Shown here: in pieces, positions 53,168 through 64,000 of the stretch
Layout: the number at the start of each line of letters is the position of its first letter
Numbering within the stretch: the stretch's first letter is position 1
Source of the DNA: Ophiura sarsii
Taxonomy: Eukaryota > Echinodermata > Ophiuroidea > Amphilepidida > Ophiuridae
NCBI GenBank assembly: GCA_035610835.1
Contig: CM069457.1
Coordinates: 21,446,658 to 21,510,657, forward strand
Direction: 5' to 3'
DNA: 64,000 nt
Position numbers and translations under genes: made by a program
The notes under the pieces: model-generated
What the model saw: the letters and a program-made list of their open reading frames with translations, nothing else
Databases searched by the model: none
What the model was told of the DNA's origin: nothing

Positions 53168-54023
53168 GGAAATGTTTTCCATAGAGGGTGTGTGGATTTC
53201 AAAAAGGAATAGCCCATTTGGTGACGATAATACAGCTTTTATGAATCCTTTCACAATTGACTTACTGACGAGACGTTTGGCATTTCAATAGCCTAAGTGT
53301 GAACAAAAGACACGTAAGAATATTTTTATTAGGTGTCATGTCTTTCGCAGAAGAGTGTTACTTGATTGATGGGCCACTGAACCTAGTAAGTACTAGTAAC
53401 ACTCTCTTTGTTAGCACACGTCACTTCATGTTATAGTTTGATCAGCTCCAAATTGGCGATACAGAAGGGTATAGGAGAATATGAACACAACAAGCTTACT
53501 GTGCATCAAATGCGTGACGCTGGCGTTGGCACAAGATCGCGTGCGTATGGCAACAATCTCGCCCGTTCGCTAGGATTACTTTGCGCGCGGGGAGATAAAA
53601 ACCGCATATTTCTCTCCAATTTGGAACTGATGAAAGCGAAGATTAGTTCTGAGTGGTTAACTAAATTATAAAGCTCTCTTTGAACTAATCAACATAGCTG
53701 TAAGATGCGATGACAGTTTGTTCTCACGGGATCACACTGGAATATGGCATTAGTTGTACGCAGAGGCGTTTGAAAATGATCTGGGATTCTGTGCTATTCT
53801 TTACTCAATACTTGTCAGGACCTACTTTGAAATGTTCCAACCCTACCCTATCCCCAGGCTTTTTTATGTATCAGGATACTCATCAGTTGCTTGATAATAG
53901 TTTTTTCTTCTCCCTATCAAATAATCATGTAGGCCTACGTTATTGTTGTATGAATTGTGTGGGTGTAGTTAGATCAGATGGAAATTTGGCGGGCGCAACT
54001 GCTGAATGCCGTTGGGGATTTGC

Positions 54024-54273
54024 TTAACACTAAAATTTCCACGCGGCATGCGTCTGCAGACGACATTTCAAAATTTCACAAAATACTTTAAAAATGTCAA
54101 AATTATTAGATAACATTACCATATTTGGAATCACCATGAAAAATGCATTAAAATAAGTACAAACATGCCTAGTATTGGTGCAGTAATCCTTGAGATAGAC
54201 CTAAAGTTGATAAATGTTTCTGAAAAATCTATTTGGTATATTGTATAACCAATAACCGCGTGGAAAGTGTTAA
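54024..54273 (+). mobile_element. TTAA MITE family 1, block B only (250 bp)
   Basis: TTAACACTAAAATTTCCACG at the left, GCGTGGAAAGTGTTAA at the right. The corresponding site in block A is a single TTAA (45772-45775) in identical flanks (GGGATTTGC...AGTCTATAG). This directly proves TTAA target duplication and places the insertion after the A/B duplication. Confidence 0.92.
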
Positions 54274-54689
54274 AGTCTATAGTTTGATCAGTTCCAAATT
54301 GGCGAGCCTCATTACAGCAGCTAATGAATACAGAAGGACGCGACCGTGCGTGAAAACAACAAGCGCACATGCGTGACGCGTGCGTGCAGCAAAAAACCGC
54401 GTGCGCATGGCAATAATCTCGGGCGCAAGCTTGGATTATTTTTTTGCGCGAAAAGAAAAAAACCAAATATTCTCGCCAACTATATAGCATCGTTTCCATG
54501 AATGTTTTGGATTCACCAGTCGCTCCGAATTTTGATAAGATACTGTAAACTGTTTTGAACATTTGAACCATTTTTAATCCGAAACAAGTACAGTTTATGT
54601 CTCAGTTCCTTACTACATTGTGAGTAAATAACGTACCCGCCTCAAATAAGATAATTTGAAAACTACTTGGGTCGGTCCAGGATAATGCT

Positions 54690-54856
54690 TTAAAAGGGCA
54701 TAAAGAGATCCGAGAGATTTCTCTAAAATAATCATAACATTGTTTAGATAGGTGATATAGGTAGAAGCCTTCCCATGTAATGATTTCTTTAAAACACCAG
54801 TAAAAATGGAAATACAGGCAATTTACTCATAAATCTCCTCGGATCTGACCCTTTAA
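54690..54856. mobile_element. TTAA MITE, family 4 (167 bp), block B
   Basis: TTAAAAGGGCATAAAGAGAT continuing CCGAGAGATTT at the left; AAATCTCCTCGGATCTGACC continuing CTTTAA at the right. TTAA is present at both ends. Block A is diverged here, so no clean empty site can be read. Confidence 0.65.
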
Positions 54857-55636
54857 GCATCCGAGAAAACAAATCGAAGCTTTCCATCCACCATAATGAG
54901 GACAAATATTTTTGTGTACAATTTCGTTAACTTATTAATTGTTGTACAAGCTCGATCCTTTGATTAAAAATCAATTAATTCCAATTTTAATACTGGCCAG
55001 TTTTGCTTAAAATATGTTGATTGGCCTATATTTTCATAAATAATTAATAATAATAAACATGTCACTGACAACGTTTTTGTATTCCAAGGACGAGTTGTTT
55101 TGAGGTTTTATGAGTGCTCAACCGTCTCATTCAACTCAATACACATTGTTGGAAGTAAGTGATTTGAAACTCCCAACTGTCGGATCCCCTTCATCATTTG
55201 TCAATATGTTTTTTTGGGAGGAAGTGGATTTGAAACCCATGTTGTACGTGTCCTGTTGTTTTAAACATACCGAATGTCATCCCCAAAATGTGGAGTAAAA
55301 CCCCAAATGCACACAATCTCTCAAACGTATCGTACCCAAAGAACTTGTTCTGATTTGGCGTATTATTTGATTAATTTGATTAATGATTAATACGCCAATC
55401 ACAGGCGCATCCCTACTGGAATGCGGTTTAATATCCACCAAGTATCAGTTCAACGGCTGGTATCCATTAATCTTTACCAAGTGCAATTTGGTTTGGTGAC
55501 ATTATGTATCTGAAATCTAAGCAAACTTGACATATTGCCGCTTTTTGTTGAACGCCCGGTTGTCAATGGATTTGGATAAAACTCGCATTTTGTTGGCGAC
55601 GACGTGAGAATACCGTATTGTATACTCACGCTTTCG

Positions 55637-55762
55637 TTAAGGGGCAATGTCTTGCTATAGACGTCCCGTAACTGATGTGCGCATGCTCATAACCATTAAA
55701 ATGCGTAGTACTAGTACACAGTTTATTCCGTACGGGACGTCTAGCAAGATATAGCCCGTTAA
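55637..55762. mobile_element. TTAA MITE, family 2, block B copy
   Basis: Counterpart of 46899-47026, with the same ends and TTAA on both sides. Shared by both blocks, so older than the duplication. Confidence 0.75.
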
Positions 55763-56944
55763 GGTAGGATGATAGAGTGCTTTACAAAATATATTCAGGC
55801 GGTGAAAAAAAGTTCTACGGACGAACAGACCTCCCAGGTACATGAAGCTTCCACGTATTTCCTCCTTTTAAGATTTTTTTGAAAATGTAGGTAAATTTTC
55901 GAATAAGATTATCAGAATTTTGTTCTTGTAATAACTAATGGTTTTTTAGACTCTAATGTTTGTTTGTAAAAAAACAAAAACATGTTATCATTATAAAATC
56001 GATATAGAAAATAATCTGTCCTGGATTTCATATGGTGCGTCACATGAATAGCACAGGGTTGGCACAGTGGTGTTGTAAGTTATGCTTGAAACAAAAGAAT
56101 ACTACACTCTAGAAGTTGCACTGCCCCCAAATCCGACGCGAATTGTTATTGTGACAAGTTCCATACTAATTCAAGATACAACGCAAGCCCTTGCGCTTAA
56201 AAATGCGCCGCGTTGTGCAATGCGTTAGTGCGTTTGGGTCTGCGCCGAATTGCATATATTCAACAACGCAACAGATGCTAGCATTGGGTTTCACATGAAT
56301 GTTACAAGAGCAAAATAAGGTTATCACATGGATGGCACGTGGCAATAGTAATTTCAAAAAATCAAACGAAATTATCATTGACTTTGAGTACAAATACCAT
56401 GAGTATCATTATGAATGTCCCCTGGACAGATCGCGAGAAGCACATGGATGATATTTGGCAGTAGTGTTCATAATGTTGATTTTAAAAAATCTCAGGAAAT
56501 AATCATTGACCTTCAGCACAAACACCATGGGTATCACATGAATGTTACATGAACGCGTCAAGGTCACTCACATGAATGTCACGTGGACATTTCGGGGTTA
56601 GCACATGGATGGCATGATGCTTGTATTGTTTATTTTTTTTACCTTTAGTAGTATAATACACCTGGATTGCACATGGACATATAATGGGTTCCACATGGAT
56701 GTCACATGCACATGTCATAAGTATCAGATGATTATCTATATGAGTGCAGAAATGTTGCAAATCATGCTAAAATTGCATCAAATCGTCTTTGACTTTACCA
56801 CAAAACAACAAAGCGCCTTAAATATGACAATATATGGATCACTCAAAAATGTCATCCATCAACCCAAATAACTGCAATACCAGCGATTGAAAGTGCATTG
56901 ACGCAATGTTAGGCGACAAAAAACAACCATGTTGTACGGCTAAA

Positions 56945-57389
56945 TATAATATAATAAAATAATAAAAAATAAAAAAAATTATATAGCGCCTAATATCCAT
57001 TTACAAAGAAATGTTCAATGGCGCAGTAGAGTCAAGTGCTATGCACTGTATGCTTTCGAGAAGAGATGAGTTTTTAGTTTCTTCTTAAAAATGTTGACAT
57101 TCGGGGATGACTTAATGTCCAGTGGTAATGAGTTCCATAGAACAGGTGCAGCTGATGAAAAGCAACGGCGACCGTACGTAGCGAGTTTCCATCGTGGTAC
57201 TTCAAGGAGTAGTTTGTTGTTGGAGCGAAGGTTGCGGCATGTACGTCGATAATGGACAAGATCTGCAAGATATTGTGGAGCAAGTCCGTTTAAGGCTTTA
57301 TAAGTTAGGAGCAAGATCTTGAACTCAATTCTGGATGATATTGGCAAGCCAATGAAGCTGCTTGAGTGCAGGAGTGATATGGTGATAAC
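56945..57389 (-). mobile_element. 5'-truncated L2/CR1-like LINE fragment
   Basis: Read on the minus strand, it begins inside the RT C-terminal region, runs to a stop at 57039-57041, then GGCGCTATATAATT and an A/T-rich tail. The insertion edges are defined by comparison with block A. Typical of target-primed insertion of a short 3' piece; no obvious long target duplication. Confidence 0.8.
57039..57380 (-). pseudogene. C-terminal end of a LINE reverse transcriptase
   Basis: Minus-strand translation gives ISSRIEFKILLLTYKALNGL, then APQYLADL, LRSNNKLLLEVPR, TYGRRCFSSAAPVLWNSLPL and FKKKLKTHLF before the stop. This order of motifs is the hallmark C-terminus of CR1/L2-type LINE ORF2. A one-base shift near 57345 separates it from an upstream HWLP motif. 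It is a dead fragment of about 110 residues. Confidence 0.85.
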
Positions 57390-58534
57390 GAACCGTTCAG
57401 ATAGAGTCGGTCGGTCGGGCGGGATTTTTAAACTAAAATATGTCGTCAAATCAAAAGAGAGATTTTGTCGTTCAAAATTAAAAAATGAGATTTTATTTTC
57501 ATGCCAAAGCATTTTGTAAGCGTTAAAATTAATTCAATACATTCAAATTTTATATGAACACTTCATTTGATGTGACTGGTCACACGTACATTGCATGTCA
57601 AAATGTGGGCCATGAGGTGACGAAAAACACTCACCTTGTTTTACGGGCCCGACCTACCCACTTTTTCGGGTTTTCAAGATGTTTTCCCCTCAAATCAGCC
57701 TTTATTTGGCCGAAAATCTGTCGACATTTTTTGTCACAATTTAAAAAAAATAAATGGCCGTAAATCTGTCGAAAATCTGTTTCTCACAAATTGTTAACAA
57801 AATTCCCCCTTTTTGCAGATTTTTGTGACATTTTAGGTTTTAAAAAAAAAATTACCAAAACCCCCCCCCCCGACTGACAGGTCCGTCCGCCAAACAGGGT
57901 TGTTTTTTTCGTCGCCGAGAGACAAAATGTATAAAAAATACATCTCATGTTTTTTGTTTTCAAAACAATACACTGCTGGTAAGCCCTATTAGTCCTCTAT
58001 TAAACATACTTTATCCTATTAAATGTCACCGTTAACTCCAGAGATATGATCAATTCAGTAACAAGCGCATGAATCCTACTTTGGCCTCTTTTTAACAGGA
58101 ATTGGATTTTCAATTGAAGAAACTGCTTTTAAGATGCCAATGTTTTGTTTCAAATACGGTACACCTAATATTCAAATATTCTGTAGTTTGTCACGGATAA
58201 TATGGATGGAAATATGTTTTTCTGCTCAAATTGCTTAACTTTCAATAGTATAGTAGGTTAGATTATTATTATTTTGATTGATTATGGTCAATTATGTTCA
58301 CACTGAATGACGATTCTAATAAAAGAGTCATCTGCATATCGGAAAAGTGACCAGAAGCTGAATTTGAATTGCTGAATACCACGTGTGATTTCACATCCAA
58401 ATTGTATAAAACCTCTTTCTGACACGCCCTGTATTCGTGTGAACACCTTCTTGAGTTATGGTTATTATGAGTTTATTTGTGTTTAGACATAAGGTTAAAG
58501 GGGGAAAAAATCAACCTACAAAAACAGCATCTTC

Positions 58535-58782
58535 TTAACACTTTCCACGCGGCAGGCAGCTGCAGACGACATTCCAAAATTTCATAAAATGTTTCAAAAA
58601 TGTCAACATTGTTGAATTTCATTATCATATTTGGAAACACTATTATAAATGCATTGAAATAGTACAAACATGCCTAGTATTGGTTCAGTAATCCTTGAGA
58701 TAGACTTTGAAAATTAGGAAAGGTTTCTGAAAAATAAGTTTTGTATTTATGGTAAAACCAATAGTCGCATGGAAAGTGTTAA
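58535..58782 (+). mobile_element. TTAA MITE family 1, block B only (248 bp)
   Basis: TTAACACTTTCCACGCGGCA at the left, GCATGGAAAGTGTTAA at the right. Family landmarks are intact. Block A has a small deletion at this site, so the empty site is not clean. Confidence 0.85.
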
Positions 58783-59076
58783 GTCCGAATGATTTAGATC
58801 GCCTTTCCAATATATCAATATACACGTTTTAATGTTTTGGATGGGTATAGCCTATAAGGTGTGAATTAAAAAAACACCCATCTTATAAAATACATCTATA
58901 CACGTTAAATGAAGTACCCAATCATATTTACGGTAAGACGATCATCGTCCCTTGTGGCACGTTGACGTCAAATAACTGATATTTGTATTGTGCTTCAAGC
59001 GTGGCACAGGTTGAATGAGTTATTACATCGCAATAGCTTGGAAAGAGAGGGCAACAATATGAAATATCCATAATAA

Positions 59077-59261
59077 GGGACGCACCATTTGATTTTCAGG
59101 GGGGGGGGGGGGGGGGGGGTAGGAAGTTGGGTTCGGGGGAGATTTTTTTTTTTGGCCGCCGCAAGGGGTGATTTATATATTTTTTGCCTGCATAGAGGGG
59201 GAATTTTTTCTTCTTCCGAAAACTACCTACCCCCCCCCCTGAAAATCTAATGGTGCGTCCC
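59077..59261. mobile_element. PIF/Harbinger-like MITE with poly-G in its end (185 bp), block B only
   Basis: GGGACGCACCATTTGATTTT then CAGG and a 21-base G run at the left; CCCCCCTGAAAATCTAATGG then TGCGTCCC at the right. It is flanked by TAA (59074-59076 and 59262-59264). Block A has a single TAA at 50764-50766 in matching flanks. A 3-bp TAA target and GGG start fit PIF/Harbinger. Confidence 0.8.
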
Positions 59262-60125
59262 TAAGGGATGTTCGAGATTGGTGATGAAATGAAGAATAGC
59301 TGAGACATCGAGTCAAATTTGACAAAAGAAAATATTTGTGTGATTATTTCATGAGATTTATCGTTTAGGTTCATTTGAATACAAAAGTCAGTTGATAAGG
59401 CGCCTGATTGCCTGAAAGTCGATTTCGAGTTTCCGTTACCCGCCCGCGTCACTTTTTTTTTCAACCGCATCAAAATTTCAAGATTGCCCAAAAAAGTCAT
59501 TATATATATTTTCAAAACATTATTGTAGCGAGATTTAGCAATTTCAAACATATTTTGCACTTTGTACATGTAAAAATATGAAACTGGGAATGGATCAACA
59601 GCAGGTTTTTTAAATTTATTGTAAATACCTTTCGTGAAGCCCCCGTATCAATGGGTTGATCAACATGCATTTACATGTCAATAATGAAATCTGATCAAAT
59701 AACGAATAATGATAATGAAAAAAGACGCCTCATCACTCGGCCAAAAAAAGTAACGGGAAACTCGCAATTGACTTGTATTACTATTAGGCTAAATTAAAAC
59801 GCTTTATTACGAATGAAGGATTTATCAGTAAGGTAAAAAGCGCTGAGTGTTTTTATATCATCACAACAACATGTTTCGAAAAGTACCCTTAACGCAACGT
59901 TCGTTGGAATTACTGTTTGCACATGAATTGATGTTACTTAATGCGCCGCTAATAAGATACCAATTTAATTAGTACCTCATAAACACTCACTTTATTAGTG
60001 GACGAGATTTATGTGTATAGGGAAAAGAAATTGTGCCTTTATTTTAGCAACCTCTATAGCCAATTGATTTCCGGTGATTGTCCTAATAATGTTTCCATTT
60101 CCAAAAGGTCACTCGGTACTTCAGG

Positions 60126-60530
60126 CCGGGGGGGGGGGGGGGGGGGGGGGGGGGGTACTCGCCTAAGACGGTATACGGGGGTGTGCCGCTCTAATGGGTA
60201 GCTTTTGGGGCACAAAATCCCTAAACATGGGGTATGATTTTGTGCTGGAAATCCCTAATAATGGGGTCACTTTCTACAAATGGATCTATTTTCGCGAATT
60301 TTTTGTCTATTTTCGCGAAAATTTGCAAAAATTAGGTCTATTTTCGCGAACATTTGCAAAAATTAGGTCTATTTTCCCGATAATTTGCGAAAATTTGGTC
60401 TAAAATGAAGCAAAACCCCTAAAAATGGGTACCGATTTTTCCAAAATCACCCCTAAAAATGGGTATGGGTTTTGAATCTCCAGCGGCACACCCCCGACCA
60501 AACCAAATCCGAGTACCCCCCCCCCCCGGG
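60126..60530. mobile_element. hAT-like element with poly-G/poly-C ends (405 bp)
   Basis: Exact 8-bp target duplication ACTTCAGG (60118-60125 and 60531-60538). The left end is CC, then a 28-base G run, then TACTCG; the right end is CGAGTACC, more C and GGG, so the homopolymers are part of the terminal inverted repeat. The interior carries four or five copies of TCTATTTTCGCGAA-type and CCCTAAAAATGGG-type words. Relative of 19307-19740. Confidence 0.82.
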
Positions 60531-60689
60531 ACTTCAGGAATCCAAAGAGTTGTCGTCATACAAATAAAACGTCACTAGACGATAGTTTTGTATTAAAGAT
60601 GATTTGATCGTGTATTCATGTGGAAATAACATCGTGTTAAATCGCTTGAAAACTTGAAATTATGAATGAGCAATTTGAAGTCAATGAAC

Positions 60690-60929
60690 TTAACACTTTT
60701 CACGCGGCAGGCGTCTGCAGACGACATTCCAAAACTTCACAAAAATGTCAAAATTATTGAATTTCAGTCCCATATTTGGAATCACCATGAGATATGCATT
60801 GAAATAAGTACAAACATGCCTAGTATTGGTTCTGTAATACTTGAGATAGACCTTGAAAAATGGAAAATGTTTCTGAAAAATCTTTTTTTTGTATATGGTA
60901 AAGCCAATAGCCGCGTGGATAAGTGTTAA
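60690..60929 (+). mobile_element. TTAA MITE family 1 (240 bp)
   Basis: TTAACACTTTTCACGCGGCA at the left, GCGTGGATAAGTGTTAA at the right. Internal landmarks are as in the other copies. Confidence 0.82.
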
Positions 60930-63014
60930 TACAATGCTCTGAGTGGCGTGTTATTCCCGGTGACGCGGAAGAGGTATTGTATTCGGGAAGGCGGGCTAAT
61001 TACACCCATAACCCTTTAAATCACATAAACGTCTTAAGGGAATTTTATTTTTAAGATCCTTATTGGAGGCGGGGCAACGGCCTTCGCCTCCTCTATGGGT
61101 AGGTTTTGACATATGGGAAAACGACATCTTACCTACGGTTTACATGCTACAATAAATCGCTTATGTTTTACGTATGTCACACTACATAAAAACAGATCCT
61201 CTCTGTTGTAGTGCATTACTATCACCAATGAGTGCTACTGACCCTTTTCAACTAAACCTTGTTTAACTGTGGTTTAACGTGTGCTTAAACAGGTTTGGTA
61301 TGTATTGGGCTACCTTTTGGCATTGGCTGAGATATTTTAGGCGACATTTGTGATGTTGTCTGGCAATACTGCATATCTGATCAAATAAAAGTTGTTTACC
61401 CCAGGGAGGTGTCTGTTTACACAGCTGCGGGCAATTCATAGACTGTATAGGACCAGCAAAAATTACATATTGATTGAGTGCCTAAGATAAAGTGCTTTAA
61501 CAAAATCAACGTTTTTAATTGTTTTAGGAAAGTTTAAAGACAAAATATGATATGAAAATAACGTGTCTTTATTGATATAGTTTCTCGTTTGAACGGTGGA
61601 AATCGGTTGGGGATTAATAAAGTTACCGAATTCTGATGTTAAAAGATATTGAATCAATTACATGCAAAGGGTATATTTTGCGACGTTATTTGTTCACGAT
61701 ATTGTTGTACGAAATCAGTGTGTATCAAATATTCATTGGACTGTATTCAAATATTCATTTGAATTTAAAAAGTGATGGCTTTTTGTTGTTGTTAATTAAC
61801 AAACAAAAAAAAGAAGTTATATGAACATCTGTAATATGTACTTACTACTGTTAAAATAATGCTTAAGGATGTATAAACAATAACATTTTTATATACAGAA
61901 CTAAATAGAAATACGCAAATTTATTGGTTGTAGACAATCTTTAACAAGGCCACTTCACTTGACGTTCCGAGTTACAGATTGAAACAATCATAATCAAAAT
62001 CATATTTGTTAGACAACATCTCAACTGTTGTGCAACCAATCTGTTTTCAACCCTTAAAAACCATAAAAACACATATTTTCAAGTATAATGCTCATATAGA
62101 TTCATAAAACTTGTCTAGAATAATTATATTCACGCTTTATGATCAGAAATGTAAATCTGCAAGAAAATCTACTTTCTTTAAAAACAAAATATGCTTATAA
62201 GATCAATATACTATACCTTTAAGCATATCAGAAATGAAGTACCTTTTAAAGGCAAGCTACCACTTTGGGTTTCTAGCCATACCCAGTTCTCTTGGGGAAT
62301 TGACAAAGTTACAATTTCTCCATTAGACTGTCAGTCACCAGGTAACAGGTTATGACCAATTTATCTGTGGTAAAATGCCAACGTGATAAACCAGGTGAGC
62401 TCTAAGATGTAACATACTTGATTCCAAAAGCCTTAATGTTTTTACTCGTCAACATTGTCCTGACTTTTTATAGTATTATCAACATTAGTTAGTGATTTCC
62501 ATTCATGTTATTGATAAATAAAACTTATGACATAACCACTCTTTTTGTTACCTATATCACACTCTGCTGTCTGTTTCTTTAAATTCATATGACCGCCTCT
62601 TTTCCTTTTTAAAGGAATTTTTATTTTAGCTCTATATTCAGCCAGTCTTCAGGTGTAATATCTCAAATGAAAGAGGACAAATTTCGGTACAAATTTATAT
62701 TTAATATGTTAACATGAGCTATAGTTTTGAGTTATAAGCCTATGTATTTATTACCTGGAAAGTTACTATTTTTAAAGGACTGTATTAGACGATGAATGAA
62801 AGAGAAATAGTGTACAGAATTATTATAAGGCCGCATACTCGGGTCGGGCAAAGCTTACCAAATATGGAAAAACATTTCCCGATCTGGAAAGTTCTAATCC
62901 CACAATGCATTGCACTATGGTTTAATGTGAAATCATTTATCAATTAAAATCCAAATTGTCTTATTTAATAAAGTCAATTTGACTTTCACCTAACCTAGAA
63001 GAAGAAAAAACTAA
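60930..63014. other. Non-coding, no gene recognised
   Basis: AT-rich sequence without recognisable exons, RNA genes or element ends. Confidence 0.45.
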
Positions 63015-64000
63015 CGGTAAATATGTTGATGATTAAAATTTGAACATCATGCACAAAATTATTTTTTCGCCACACGGTAAAATAAAAGTGCCCAACAAGA
63101 ATAGGTTGCCGAATTCGACACATATGCTTAATTTGAATGTTTCAAAGGTCGTACCAGAATTGGAAACCGTTCCAAATCTTTTTGTAATGACAATAAATAG
63201 CATAATACTCGTCAAATCATTATGAAGGCGTCCTGATGACCTAGTGATGTTGACAAAAGGAGACCAAGCAATCATGTCGCATTTAATGATATATACAATT
63301 CAACTATATAGTATTTCAATTACTAAGCATACGTGTATAAACTATAATACATGTCAATGCTCTTAATTGAATCGTGTCAAGTGTGCGAGCGATCGTTCTT
63401 TGGCTTTGATTTTCAAAATCACAACTATTCCTTCAGCATGTTATTGTTAACATATCTTTCAAAACATGTTTTTGTTTTTTTGTTCTTGCTTATGTGTCCT
63501 GCATTGTATTCAAATATTCAATGCCTGAGAGTGTGATAGTACAAACTATGTCAAATTTGGATTTTCTATTTTACCGAGTGAAATGAAACAATCTAAACTG
63601 AACCGAGTAACCGATTTACTCACGGTGAATATTTCGATGGTAAAAACTTTAACATCATGCACAAATTTATTTTTCGCCACATATACAAAAAAGGTGCCCA
63701 ACAAGAATATTCAATAAGGTTGATGAATTTGATATATATTCTCAAATGAACCGTTCAAATGTCTTACAAACCTTTCCAAATCTGAAAAAAAGATAATGGT
63801 AATGAAATTGCAAAACAATTTATTACTGATTATATCCGACATTTTCCTATTTATTCATAATAATCACTAAACTCAGCTCAAAATGAAGGCGTCTATGCCA
63901 TTGTGATGTTGAGTGACAAATGAGGTCACGCAATCACTAGTCGCATTCAATTAGCTATACAATTCATCAATTGGTATTTCGATTATTAAGTTTGCATGTA
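63015..64000. repeat. Diverged direct duplication, spacing about 610 bp
   Basis: 63015-63345 and 63622-64000 share, in order, AACATCATGCACAAA, TTTTTCGCCACA, GTGCCCAACAAGAATA, TGAAGGCGTC, GTGATGTTGA, CGCATTTAAT/CGCATTCAAT and TATACAATTCA. Point changes and small indels are frequent. The second copy may run past the window edge. Confidence 0.7.

Larger units (their letters stand above)
56912..57916. mobile_element. GGCGACAAAAAACAACC element, block B copy, split by a LINE
   Basis: Same ends as 48973-49554. The sequence CGGCTAAA...ACGAACCGTTCAGATAGA, contiguous in block A, is separated here by a LINE fragment of about 445 bp. Confidence 0.75.
52869..59685. repeat. Segmental duplication, block B (6.8 kb)
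   Basis: Direct copy of block A (44446-51168), offset about 8.4 kb. It differs by its own insertions (54024, 54690, LINE at 56945, 58535, 59077), by lacking those of block A, and by a local tandem duplication at its start. Confidence 0.9.

Noticed and set aside
53408..53671. 87-codon frame shared in part by blocks A and B
   Set aside because: The block A equivalent is broken by an insertion and has different ends, with no motif and a composition like its surroundings.

Overview
The window is animal nuclear DNA. It has spliced coding exons with GT/AG introns, Pol III tRNA-type sequences, non-LTR retrotransposon 3' ends and very many short inverted-repeat DNA transposons. The protein family seen (a PLAT-less pancreatic-lipase-type enzyme) and the general texture (AT-rich, MITE-dense, long poly-C/poly-G tracts) would fit a marine invertebrate, possibly a non-vertebrate deuterostome. 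I cannot fix the species from sequence alone. A 100-base N run (32546-32645) shows this is an assembled scaffold.

Layout. 1-15.3 kb: no gene recognised. It is a mosaic of inverted-repeat elements and a 23-bp minisatellite (four blocks between 9.1 and 14.7 kb) that has been hit by a mariner-like, a hAT-like and a Tc1-like element. 15.5-22.5 kb: the one convincing protein-coding gene, a six-exon secreted lipase of 345 residues with an intact Ser-Asp-His triad and a six-residue lid, which suggests phospholipase A1-type specificity. 24.3-32.5 kb: a tandem duplicate of that locus (promoter region, exons 1-4) carrying six single-base indels in exons and no exon 5 or 6 before the gap. Each lipase copy has acquired its own transposon insertions in its introns.

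32.6-44.4 kb: a tandem array with an exact 2392-bp period, 4.93 units that appear identical. Each unit holds an inverted-repeat element whose arms contain outward-facing tRNA-like Pol III promoters. 44.4-51.2 kb (block A) and 52.9-59.7 kb (block B): a direct segmental duplication separated by 1.7 kb. Comparing A and B gives clean empty sites for several transposon insertions, so target-site duplications can be read directly (TTAA, 8 bp, TAA). 59.7-64 kb: further MITEs, a poly-G/poly-C-ended element, and a diverged local duplication at the right edge.

Apart from the lipase pair, what ties the window together is mobile DNA. I see at least four TTAA-specific inverted-repeat families, several 8-bp-TSD (hAT-like) families (some with homopolymer C/G tracts at or near their ends), TA-target elements, one TAA-target element, foldback elements with arms of hundreds of bases, and fragments of LINEs. 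Coordinates of elements were read by eye from terminal repeats and target duplications. Family names rest on target-site length and terminal bases, because almost no transposase coding sequence is present.
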